This document shows positions 40,490 through 50,400 of a stretch of 64,000 bases of DNA, piece after piece. The first letter of the stretch is position 1; each line of letters begins with the position of its first letter. The notes under the pieces are model-generated. The model was not told where the DNA came from, made no database searches, and was given only the letters and a program-made list of their open reading frames with translations. The DNA comes from Phytophthora colocasiae (Eukaryota; Oomycota; Peronosporomycetes; Peronosporales; Peronosporaceae), in the NCBI GenBank assembly GCA_018806915.1, contig JAGKQI010000091.1, positions 2,976,001-3,040,000 on the forward strand, given 5' to 3'. The translations under genes were made by a program, and so were the position numbers.

Positions 40490-43480
40490 ATGCTGCTCCA
40501 GCGCGTTCTGTCTGTGCGTCGCGTGACGCTGGCCCGTGCCGTGGTCGCACGCGCAATGGCTACATCTTCCTACGCGCCGGCCGACGCCTTCCTGCACCGC
40601 CACTTGGGCGTTTCATCCGAAAAGGACCGTAAGGCCATGCTGACCACCGTAGGCTTTGACAGTGTCGAGCAACTCGTGGCTGCTGCGGTGCCTTCCGAGA
40701 TCCGATTGGCTAAACCACTTGACTTGCCGGCTCCTTTGAGTGAGAGCGAGGCGTTGGCTAAACTCAAGACTCTGGCGGAGAAGAACCAGACGCTCAAGTC
40801 CTTCATCGGTATGGGCTTCAGCGACACGTTGACGCCTGCTCCTATCCTACGTAATATCCTGGAGAACCCTGGATGGTACACGAGCTACACGCCGTACCAG
40901 GCCGAGGTGTCTCAAGGTCGTCTTGAAATGCTGTTAAACTTCCAGACGATGATCCTGGACCTTACAGGTCTGGAATATGCTAACGCCTCGTTGCTGGATG
41001 AAGCTACAGCTGCTGCTGAAGCGATGGCACTGGCTCATGGTAACTTTAACGGCAAACGTGCTAAGTTCTTTGTGGACAAGGACGCTCATCCGCAGACGAT
41101 TGGAATGATGCAGACGCGTGCTGAAAACGGAGGCATTGAGCTTGTCGTGGGCAACCCGAAGGAGGATCTGGACCTGCAGGACCAAGGATACAGCGGTGTG
41201 TTGCTGCAGTATCCGAACACGTTCGGTGCAGTCAATGACTACAGGGAGTTCGTGGACGAAGCTCACAAGAACAAGCTTGTGGTTGCTGTGGCTACCGACC
41301 CGTTGAGTCTTACGCAGCTTACGCCTCCTGGAGAGTGGGGAGCTGATATTGCTCTGGGTTCGGCCCAGCGTTTCGGTGTGCCCATGATGTTCGGCGGCCC
41401 GCACGCGGCGTTCCTGGCTACGACCAAGAAGTACCACCGTAAGATGCCCGGCCGTATCATTGGCGTGTCGGTCGATTCCCGTGGTGAACCGGCCGTGCGT
41501 ATGGCTATGCAGACTCGTGAGCAGCACATCCGTCGTGACAAGGCTACCAGTAACATTTGCACGGCGCAGGCTCTGCTAGCAAATATGGCGGCTGCGTACG
41601 CCATTTACCACGGACCTGAGGGACTGAACGCTATTGCTGCACGTGCCAACCTGTACGCTGCCACTCTGGCTGCTGGTGTGGAGAAGTTCGCGCCTAAGTG
41701 CAAGGTGGTGAACGATGCCTTCTTCGACACTTTGGAGATTGACGTATCGCAGTCGGGCAAGACGGCGGCGAACGTGGCGGCCGAAGCCACCAAGCGCGGC
41801 GTGAACGTCCGCGTTATCGATGACAATCGCGTGGGTGTGTCCATGGGTGAAAGTGTCGACCTGAAGGATCTTGAGAAGCTGCTGCAGGCCTTTGGTGCCA
41901 CTGATCTGCCCAAGAACCTGAGTGAGCTAGGTGCTCGTGCCGAGGAGATCCAGCAGAAGAGTGTCCCCGAGGGCCTTCGTCGTACGACACCGTACCTGGA
42001 CCACGAAATCTTCCACAAGTACCGATCGGAGACTGAGCTCACCCGCTACTTGAAGCAGTTGGAGGACAAGGACTTGGCCCTCAACCGCTCGATGATCTCG
42101 CTGGGAAGCTGCACGATGAAGCTCAACGCCGTCTCGGAGCTGGCTCCTATCTCGTGGCCGGAATTCACCAACGTTCACCCGTTCGTGCCCGAAGAGCAGA
42201 GCGCTGGTTACCGCGAGCTTATCGAGTCGCTGAACCACTCGCTTGCCGTCATCACGGGCTTCAGCGCTGTGTCCACGCAGCCGCAGAGTGGCGCACAGGG
42301 TGAGTACGCTGGTCTTCTGACGATCCGTAACTACCAGCGTTCGATCGGCCAAGGCCACCGTAACGTGTGTCTGATTCCGGTGTCTGCCCACGGCACCAAC
42401 CCTGCCAGTGCTGTCATGGCCGGCATGAAGGTTGTTGTGGTCAAGTCGGACGAAAACGGCCACGTGGACCGCGAGGATCTGGCTGCCAAGGCTGCACTGC
42501 ACGCAGACAACCTGAGCGCCTTCATGATCACGTACCCGTCGACGTTCGGCATGTTCGAGCCTGGTATCAAGGACATGGTGGAGCTCATTCACTCACACGG
42601 CGCTCAGGTCTACATGGACGGCGCTAACATGAACGCCCAGGTGGCCCTGTGCAACCCTGGAGGCATTGGCGCTGACGTGTGCCACCTGAACCTGCACAAG
42701 ACGTTCTGTATCCCGCACGGTGGTGGTGGTCCTGGTGTGGGCTCCATCGGTGTGGCTGCCCACCTGGCGCCGTTCCTACCGGGACACTCGGTGATGCCTA
42801 CTGGTGGTGAAGGTGATCACACAGTGAAGAAGACGGAGTCGGCTGTGAGCGGATCGCCCTTCGGCAGCGCCGGCATTCTGCCGATCCCCTGGATGTACAT
42901 TAACATGCTGGGCGAGGACGGTCTGAAGCAGGCCACGTCCACGGCCATCCTGAACGCCAACTACATGGCCAAGAAGCTGGAGAGCCACTACGAGGTGGTC
43001 TTCCGCAGTGCCAACGGCACGTGCGCGCACGAGTTCATCATCGACATGCGCCCGTTTAAGGACTTTGGCATCGTGGAGGAAGACGTGGCCAAGCGTCTGC
43101 AGGACTTTGGCTTCCACAGCCCCACCATGTCGTGGCCAGTGCCTGGCACATTGATGATCGAACCCACGGAGAGTGAGAGCAAGGCCGAGATGGACCGCTT
43201 CTGTGAAGCTTTGGCCATTATTCGTCGTGAGATTGAGGACGTTGCCACGGGCGCCATCGCTGTGGAGGATTCCCCGCTCAAGCACGCACCGCACACGGTT
43301 GACCAAGTGACGTCCACTGCTTGGGACCGCAAGTATTCGCGTGAGCAGGGCGCTTTCCCTGCGCCGTGGCACCAGGGTGGCAAGAACAAGACGTACTGGC
43401 CGTCCGTGGGTCGCGTCGACAACGTGCACGGTGACCGTCACCTCGTGTGCAGCTGCCCGCCCCTCTCGGATTACGAGTAA
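40490..43480 (+). CDS. GLDC: Glycine dehydrogenase (decarboxylating), P-protein
   Basis: 996 aa, single exon, ATG at 40490. It catalyses the PLP-dependent decarboxylation of glycine and passes the aminomethyl group to H-protein in the mitochondrial glycine cleavage system. The first 24 or so residues are rich in Arg, Leu, Val and Ala without acidic residues, a good mitochondrial targeting peptide. N- and C-terminal halves each show the PLP-enzyme fold. The Lys that binds PLP is in Asn-Leu-His-Lys-Thr-Phe-Cys-Ile-Pro-His-Gly-Gly-Gly-Gly-Pro-Gly (Lys737, codon 42698). The conserved end Asn-Val-His-Gly-Asp-Arg-x-Leu is intact. Length matches eukaryotic P-proteins. Codon use is strongly biased to C/G at third positions in the second half, as in highly expressed oomycete genes. 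No damage seen. Confidence 0.97.
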   Translation: MLLQRVLSVRRVTLARAVVARAMATSSYAPADAFLHRHLGVSSEKDRKAMLTTVGFDSVEQLVAAAVPSEIRLAKPLDLPAPLSESEALAKLKTLAEKNQTLKSFIGMGFSDTLTPAPILRNILENPGWYTSYTPYQAEVSQGRLEMLLNFQTMILDLTGLEYANASLLDEATAAAEAMALAHGNFNGKRAKFFVDKDAHPQTIGMMQTRAENGGIELVVGNPKEDLDLQDQGYSGVLLQYPNTFGAVNDYREFVDEAHKNKLVVAVATDPLSLTQLTPPGEWGADIALGSAQRFGVPMMFGGPHAAFLATTKKYHRKMPGRIIGVSVDSRGEPAVRMAMQTREQHIRRDKATSNICTAQALLANMAAAYAIYHGPEGLNAIAARANLYAATLAAGVEKFAPKCKVVNDAFFDTLEIDVSQSGKTAANVAAEATKRGVNVRVIDDNRVGVSMGESVDLKDLEKLLQAFGATDLPKNLSELGARAEEIQQKSVPEGLRRTTPYLDHEIFHKYRSETELTRYLKQLEDKDLALNRSMISLGSCTMKLNAVSELAPISWPEFTNVHPFVPEEQSAGYRELIESLNHSLAVITGFSAVSTQPQSGAQGEYAGLLTIRNYQRSIGQGHRNVCLIPVSAHGTNPASAVMAGMKVVVVKSDENGHVDREDLAAKAALHADNLSAFMITYPSTFGMFEPGIKDMVELIHSHGAQVYMDGANMNAQVALCNPGGIGADVCHLNLHKTFCIPHGGGGPGVGSIGVAAHLAPFLPGHSVMPTGGEGDHTVKKTESAVSGSPFGSAGILPIPWMYINMLGEDGLKQATSTAILNANYMAKKLESHYEVVFRSANGTCAHEFIIDMRPFKDFGIVEEDVAKRLQDFGFHSPTMSWPVPGTLMIEPTESESKAEMDRFCEALAIIRREIEDVATGAIAVEDSPLKHAPHTVDQVTSTAWDRKYSREQGAFPAPWHQGGKNKTYWPSVGRVDNVHGDRHLVCSCPPLSDYE

Positions 43481-43496
43481 GCACCAGAGTGAGGCT

Positions 43497-43607
43497 ATGG
43501 ACTTTGCAGACTCCTTTCTTCTTCACGACTTGTTCACCCAACGACCGACGTCTAAACGCCGCTCGGATTCGGCGATAAGTGCCGTGCAGGAGATGGCTGC
43601 ATTGTGA
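43497..43607 (+). CDS. Small ORF or first exon of a lost gene
   Basis: ATG at 43497 opens 36 codons, starting Met-Asp-Phe-Ala-Asp-Ser-Phe-Leu and containing Lys-Arg-Arg-Ser. The last codons run into GTGAGT (43605-43610), a good donor site, so it could be a first exon whose downstream part is missing or unrecognised. It may equally be chance in the GLDC 3' untranslated region. Confidence 0.22.
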   Translation: MDFADSFLLHDLFTQRPTSKRRSDSAISAVQEMAAL

Positions 43608-43716
43608 GTGTCTACTACATGAATGGAAGGATTTGGTAGAATACAGATACTTTTACCAATAATTAGACGGTGGTGAAACCTGTTTCAAGGCTAGTTGCTT
43701 CATCCTCTTTGTCGCG

Positions 43717-44404
43717 ACTAACAGCAGGATGAACCGAGATATTTGACGACGAGCACGTAGATGTAGAGACCTTCCAGGGCAATGACTGCACACATCAGGC
43801 CAATAATTATTTTCTGCGTGAGTGTCATGTTCTTGTACAGCTCGTAGATTCATGTTTGTGATCGGATGTTGATTCCGGAGTTGGAGCCACTTGAATCGCC
43901 ATCAGCTGGAGTTCGACTTTTGCAGCAACGGGAGAAATCGCAAATGAGTGGAAGAATTGGCCGTCTGAGATGTACGAAAGACAATCCGAATCTGCAGATT
44001 TGCATGAATCTTCTAAGTTACCTCCGTTAACACTTTGTAGAACATGGTTCGACATGACCAAAGTGAACGTTCCAAACACAGCAGTACTTAGCGGAACAGA
44101 TATTTAAATACAACATTCGCTGCTTGGTCCTTATCGACTTGCACGAAATTACCGTTGAGCATCAGCGAGAACCTGGCACAAGTCCACAACTAGTGGATCT
44201 GGGAATACAGCACCACTCGGTGTAGGAGGATCTCGAGGAACCGGGCCACCTGGTTGCAAGCCCAGAAGCACACAAATGAACCTGGAGCAACAATGGACAC
44301 TGGGTCCTGATCCAGATTCTCAATCTCAGCTCGATAAATTCGGAGACGTCGTCTAGCTGGAGGTCGAACTCGTACTCCGCGATTGCCATGACTGCCACGC
44401 ACAA
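43717..44404 (-). pseudogene. Decayed membrane-protein gene
   Basis: On the minus strand, 44079-43825 is an open frame with a Cys-Lys-Ser-Ala-Asp-Ser-Asp-Cys motif and beta-strand-like pattern. It is followed, after a one-base frame change, by an ATG-led 36-codon stretch (43828-43718) containing a clear membrane segment (Ile-Ile-Ile-Gly-Leu-Met-Cys-Ala-Val-Ile-Ala-Leu) and a short tail. 44404-44162 is a further ATG-led frame. Together they suggest an ectodomain, one membrane span and a short cytosolic tail, now interrupted. No family recognised. Confidence 0.3.
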
Positions 44405-44461
44405 AACAAAGTGTACACCAGGAATTCTAGCCCACTTCTGCGCCTTCCAGTCTCGTTCGTG

Positions 44462-44702
44462 CTAAACCAATTTCAAGAACGAGTGAAGCCTTGCGGCAAT
44501 CTTCCTGCTCCTGGTAGAGGCCGCACGACGTGTCCGGTCCAAGCCTTGGTTCACCCTTGGGACGAGCTCTACGTAGGCTGTTAGATGGTCCTTACGGTAT
44601 CTGTGTACTACAGCAGGATGGCTGATTAACCAATTCAAGGCGGCGATAAAGTTTTGGTCTCGAAGAGGAGTTCCTCACACTGGTAGACTGCATGTATTGG
44701 TA
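44462..44702 (-). pseudogene. Host reading frame cut by Gypsy-1, downstream part
   Basis: Minus-strand coding-like sequence ends at the left edge of Gypsy-1. Skipping the element and one copy of GGTA, the frame from 54233-54574 continues in phase into this segment for about 22 codons, to a stop at 44635. A second frame here, open until the stop at 44462-44464, reads through for about 58 codons. Product unknown. Confidence 0.4.
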
Positions 44703-45508
44703 TGTAATGGATCTGGAGTCCTGGTGGTGACAGACGGAACGGTGGCGGTGGTTGAAGCAGAGGAGCAGCTGGCGGATGAGTCCCTCGAAGATCCAGTAAG
44801 GACCTTACAAGATCGGCAGAGCGGTACCTCGGTGGGTACTGGAGGCCTCGGACGCAGCGAGCTCTGAAGCTCACTCTTGGAATTGACGAGCACCACAACG
44901 GCCAGCTGGAGAGCAGGCGACGAACGAACGAAACGGCGGACGGTGAGCGAGGTGCACGACGGTGTACACGAGCTCTTGGTGGACGAACGGAACGAACGGT
45001 GAAGTGACGGACACGTTGGTGGACGCGCTCACAAACGGAACGAACGGTGAAGTGACGGACACGTTGGTGGACGCGCTCACAAACGGAACGAACGGTGAAG
45101 TGACGGACACGTTGGTGGACGCGCTCACAAGCGGAACGAACGGTGAAGTGACGGACACGTTGGTGGACGCGCTCACAAACGGAACGAACGGTGAACGGCG
45201 GTACGGGAACGAGGAAGGCAACGGTCTTCACGTCTACGGCGACTGCGCACGAAGAAGGGCAAGTGCACGTGTCCAAGTGGTGGCCAGACAACTCGAACTC
45301 GGACGGCAGTAGGTAGAATTGGGTAGTCTATTTAGATTCTCTGAGCTACATTTTGGTGGCGAACGAAATATAAAGTAGGCAGTGCGTCAGCGAGGCGTAC
45401 GCCGGCGGGGTGATAGACGTTCTATCACTGACGGCCAACGGATCCTTGGGCCGATCGGCACTGAGCGACCAACAACCCGGCGCGCAGGGTTAGAAGAGAC
45501 GCGTTACA
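44703..45508 (+). repeat. 5' LTR of Gypsy-1
   Basis: 806 bp, TG...CA. Contains four tandem 48-bp units. Compared with the 3' LTR it shows GAACGAAATATAAAG against GAATGAAATATAAAG and GGATCC against GGATTC. The segment AAATATAAAG may be the TATA-like promoter element. Confidence 0.92.
45001..45192 (+). repeat. Four tandem 48-bp units in the 5' LTR
   Basis: Units 45001-45048, 45049-45096, 45097-45144 and 45145-45192 start GAAGTGACGG and end CGAACGGT. Unit 3 differs at one base (AAGCGG for AAACGG). A partial unit precedes them (GGACGAACGGAACGAACGGT). The 3' LTR has two units only. 48 bp is 16 codons, and the plus frame stays open across the array. Confidence 0.93.
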
Positions 45509-45527
45509 TGGTGGTCATACAGGGGCC
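45509..45527 (+). promoter_or_regulatory. Primer-binding site of Gypsy-1
   Basis: TGGTGGTCATACAGGGGCC directly follows the LTR. TGG complements the CCA end of a tRNA. The same 19 bases follow the LTR of Gypsy-2 (63262-63280, minus). The last LTR base plus TG forms an ATG at the junction, but here that frame stops after nine codons. Confidence 0.8.
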
Positions 45528-45557
45528 TCTCTTTTGAAGACAACGATACACGACGAC

Positions 45558-47409
45558 ATGGCTAGAACGAAGGTGATCATGGCGCCCACAACCCAAACGA
45601 CGAAGAAGACAACGAAGAAAACTACGACGATCCCAATGAGCGAGTTAGCTCCAAGTGCTCCGACGGACCCCGGTGGATGGTGATGGTGGTAGCAGTGACG
45701 AGTCCCGTACAGCGAACCCCGGTGACCAGGAATCGAAGAATGAAAACGAAGACGAAAATCCAGTAGGTGTCGAGTCCCAAAATAACCCGGATCCAGCTTA
45801 CTCCGAACCGGCCACTTCGACAGCGACACCAACGGAAGGCGAGATGACGGCGTTGTCCAGTATCCTCCTCCAGCTCTCGGACACCATGAACAGGATGACA
45901 GCCCGTCTGGACAACCTGGAAGCGGCCGTAGCGACGACACTGAACCAGACGACGACGGCTGTCCCGACTAACCAGCAAGGAACGACCACAGCAACAACGG
46001 CTGGAGACCGAGAGACTGCAGGAACGACGAACCGGCAGGTGGCGTATACGCGACCGACTGATGGCGACGACGGCGATGACGACGATACCAGTTCCAGTTC
46101 CAGCAGTAGTGATGAAGACGGCGGTGATACTAGCGGCGGAGTAGACGGACAAACACCCGCAGCCCCGATCCGGCGAGCAGCTCCAGCACCTCGGCAATGG
46201 CGACGCAAGAACATCAGGGATCTGGAACTCACGGCTTTTCAGCCATCCCCAAACAATTCGGTGTCGACCTGGATCAAGAAGGTGGACCTGGCTCTTGAGG
46301 GTGCACGTATATCTGGACGAGGAGATTGGACGGACGGCGAGTTGTACTACATCGTCGGGAACAAGCTGCAGGACGACGCGGCACGGTTCTGGGTACAGGC
46401 AGACCAAGGAATGAGACCCGAGACGCGAACTTGGACACACCTGAAGACAGCACTCAAGCGACGGTATGGTGAGCGCCCCGACAAGTCACAGGCTGAACTT
46501 CGAGTGAACCAGCGGTTCTTGATGCCAGGAGAAACCTTCGCCGACTTTGCGGCCGGACTACGCGAAGCACGAGGAGAGAACAAGGTCAGCGAACGCGTAC
46601 TACTAGCCCAGTTCATACGCAACTTACCGAAGACGACTCGCCAGTTGGTACGCGAGAGCAAACCGAAGACTCTGGATCAGGCGGTCGACAAGGCTACGGA
46701 AGTGGATGATCCGTTTGACAACGTGGCCCTGGGAATGCGCAACATTGGTCAAGAATGGACGACGGCACAGGTGGGTTACCCGACGCAAACGACAGATCTG
46801 GCGAGCCATACGATTGTGGTTCCTGGTGTGGGAGTACGAGACGTGGTGAGTTCGGCGGCGTACGCGACGCCCACGGACCCGGACTTCGCGATCTTTTCCA
46901 ATCCACAGGGAGTTTGGAACAAGTATACTGGCGTGTGGGACATCCCGGACGGGCGAGTGTGGATTGGCAGGTACTGGGCAGTACGCCAACCCCGGAAGAG
47001 AGCAGCAAAACCAACGGCGGAGGAAACGACCAAGAAGCCAGCTCTACCCAGAACCGAGAAGAAACCGACGGTCGCTAAGGTCAAGATGGCGAAGACGGCG
47101 GACAGCGAGGATTACAGCGAGAGTGGAGCGGAATCGGAGGACAACCGGCCGGTGAAGAAATCCAAGACGTCGAGGAAGTCGAAGGCAGCGACGCGACAGG
47201 CGCGAGCAGGAGAACCACCCCGGCAGACGACGGAACACCATCAACCAATGAGGCCTATGGGCCAGGTGACCTGCTATGCGTGTGGACAAGCTGGTCATTT
47301 CGCGAAGGAATGCCCCGACAAGGAAGCAAAGGCCCGCAATGATGCGTACCTGGCCAGCCGCCCACCGAAATCCTTGGCAAGCAAGGAAAACGCCGAACGA
47401 ACGTCGTAG
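45558..47409 (+). CDS. Gypsy-1 Gag, with an N-terminal frame change
   Basis: The best ATG (45558) opens a Lys/Thr-rich start but stops at 45681. The main frame is open from at least 45655 to 47409 and has no early ATG, so a one-base indel near 45655-45680 probably separates them. The main frame (584 codons) contains an acidic Ser-rich region (about 46065-46150), the retrotransposon gag capsid region (about 46200-46700) and one CX2CX4HX4C zinc knuckle starting at 47272. The product would form the particle and bind element RNA. Pol follows in the -1 frame, with overlapping open sequence upstream of 47427. Confidence 0.82.
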
Positions 47410-47426
47410 GGGAATTACGGCGTTCG

Positions 47427-50400
47427 GTGAAACAAGGGATACCCCAGCGACCGGCGACGGAAGCAAAAGGTAGCACAACGACGGCAGTGACGGCTGACGG
47501 CGGGAAGATCGAGGACACGACGGTGGGTGACGACACACCACAAGTGAACAGGAAGACGACGACAAATGACATGGCGTCGGCGGTGGACAGGAACGGCACG
47601 GCAGCGATCAAAATGGCGCGCGTTCATTTGAACCAGGAACTAGACAAGTGTGAGGCGAAGCCACGGGGCGAACACAAGAAGCGGGCGGAGCGGTATGTTG
47701 CTACGGTGCGACCTGCGATGGCGGCTCAGCGATACACTTGGTCGGCGAAGACGGCAGAACGAACGGAAGGAGACGACAGCGAGAAGGTGCTTCCTGCTGA
47801 GGAAGGCGACAGTCCGAAAGATGAGGCGGTGTCTGAGGAGGGCACAGCGACCAGTAACTCCGGTGACGAGCTAAAGCCTACGGCGCACACGGTAACGACG
47901 AGAACCGGCGGGACGACTACAAGTACTGAAGCAGTGACGGGCGACGTGGCGAGTGTGAGGAAGGCGACGAGAGCCGCAAAACGAGCAGCGAAGCAACGGC
48001 GCGCCCTGCGAGCACAAGAAAGAGCGGTGACAGTACAGGATGGCGACGAAGTGGAACGCATGGTGGCAGCACTGGCTGAAGAGCAACGTGTTCGGCGACA
48101 GCGTCAAGCAGAGGATGCACGGCGTGAATTAGAAGCGCGATGGCAACTCGGTGGAAGCGGAACAGCGTCGGATGACGGTGATAGCGCTAAGGTGAACCTG
48201 GTACGGACGGAGAAAGTGTTGGTGGCGTCTGGCGGCGCAACACGGATTATTGAAGAGGCGGAAGCGGGCGACGGACTGCCGACAGCCTTGGTGACGGTAG
48301 ACGGCGAACAGCAGAGTATCAAAATTGACAGTGGTGCTCGGTATTCAGTCGCAGGCACGGACTGGATGGCACGCGGCGAGCGGGTGAAGAAAGCAGCCCC
48401 AGTGGAGCACGTGGAAGGCATCGGCGGGTTCTTGTTAGACGTGTTGGGCCTGTGGAGGTTCGAGATGAGGAACATCTTTGGACAGTCGGTGACGATCACC
48501 GCCTGCATCATCGAAGGCTGCACGAACGAGTTCTTGGTCGGCGTTGACTTTTTGGAGAAACACAAGGCGCTAGTGGACTTTGAGAGTGGCGAGGTGCGCT
48601 ACGATGAGCAGGGTCGTGAAGTGGTGATACCGTTCCGGGCTGGCGACAACAATGAAGACACGACGGCGAGCGTCCGACTGGCTGGCGCGACGAAGTTGGA
48701 ACGTCGGACGGTGCAGCCGGTGGAAGTGGCAGTGACGGCCCCGGAAGGCGAAGAAGGCGTCTTCGTACCTACGACTGACACGGGAACGGTGCTGTTGGCG
48801 GCAGCGGTGTCAAAGGTACGGAATGGCAAGGCTATAGTACCAGCGATCAATGCACACGGCGGTAGAGTGAAGCTCCCTGGAAGAAAAGAATTAGGTGTAT
48901 GGATTCCACTTGGTCGCGACATGGACGTGTTGAAGATGAACGGTGAGTTGGAACCCGAACGCTTGAAGACTTGGATGAAGGACTTGGGTGACACAGAGAC
49001 CCCGCTCGACAACGAGGACGAAGTGCAGGTCGGTGTTGACGATGGCAAGGCGAAGGAACTGATACTGCGGTTGCTACGAGCGTACAGGAAGCTGACCGAT
49101 GCACCCAAGGAGTGTCCACCGGCGACAACCCTTAATGTCGAGCATCACATCGACACAGGAACAGCGGCCCCAATATTAATGAAGCGACGACGACAAGCAC
49201 AAACCGAAGACGCTGTTATCGACGAAAAAAATGTGGACACTATGCTGAAGGCCGGCGTGATCGAGGAAAGTGATGGTGCGTGGGGATTTCCAGTAGTACT
49301 AGTCAAGAAGAAGGATGGATCAGTTCGCTTCTGCGTGGACTACAGAGCCCTTAATCGGATAACCAAGCGAGACGTTTATCCACTACCGAGAATTGATGAG
49401 ACTCTTGAGGCGCTTGGCGGTGCACGGCTCTTCACAACGTTGGATCTGCAGGCAGGATATTGGCAGATACGAGTTGCGCAGGCAGATCGAGACAAGACGG
49501 CGTTCCTCACAAAACGCGGCTTGTACAGGTTTCGACGGATGCCCTTTGGACTCACTAACGCTCCAGCTACTTTCCAGAGACTGATGAATGGTGTTTTGCG
49601 TGGATTAACTTGGACGACATGCCTGGTGTACCTGGACGACATAGTGGTGTTTACGAAAGGAAGCGTTGAGCGACACGTAGTCGAAGTTGCGAATGTCTTT
49701 GAGAGATTGGCGAGCGCCGGACTGAGTCTGAAACTGACGAAATGCATGTTTGTGGCCGAGTCTATGGAGTACTTGGGCCATACTTTGAGCGGAGAAGGCG
49801 TACAGCCAACGGACCGGTTGGTGAAAGCGGTAGCAGACTTCCCGAGACCGACGGACGCGACTGAAGTTAAGAGGTTCGTCCATCTCGCGGGCTACTACAG
49901 AAAATTCATGGCGGGATTCGGATCGATCGCGGCACCGATGACCCGACTACTGAAGAAAGACTGCCCTTGGCAATGGACGGAGGCGCAGGAAGGAGCGTTC
50001 GAGCACATCAAGATGCTGCTCACGACACGGCCGTTGCTGAAGTATCCAGATTTCGCTCGGGAGTTCCGTTTGGTAACGGACGCTAGCAAAACAGGCCTCG
50101 GTGCTTGTCTAATGCAGGATTTCGGCCACGGCTGGCAGCCTATTGCCTACGCATCCAAGGTGAACAGCGACGCAGAGACAAACTACGCGATTACGGAACT
50201 CGAGTGCTTGGCGGTGGTGTGGTCGGTGAAGTTGTTTAGACCGTATCTGTACGGCCGAGCCTTTACTATTGTTACTGATCATGCAGCCTTGAAGTGGCTG
50301 ATGACGAGGCCCAACTTGGCAGGACGGCTTCATCGGTGGTCGTTGACTCTGCAGGAGTACGACTTCGGTATTGAATACCGGCCTGGTGCAACAAATGTCG

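Noticed and set aside
41927..43441. Long antisense open frames across the glycine dehydrogenase gene
   Set aside because: Strong third-position C/G bias of the sense gene removes stops on the other strand; no independent evidence.
45001..45192. CRISPR-like array
   Set aside because: Units are head-to-tail with no unique spacers, lie in a eukaryotic LTR and vary between the two LTRs.
44962..45312. 116-codon plus-strand ORF of 16-residue repeats in the LTR
   Set aside because: It is the 48-bp tandem array read in one of its frames; no ATG context or conservation argues for a protein.
45622..46440. 272-codon minus-strand open frame
   Set aside because: Antisense to Gypsy-1 gag, with composition explained by the sense coding sequence.
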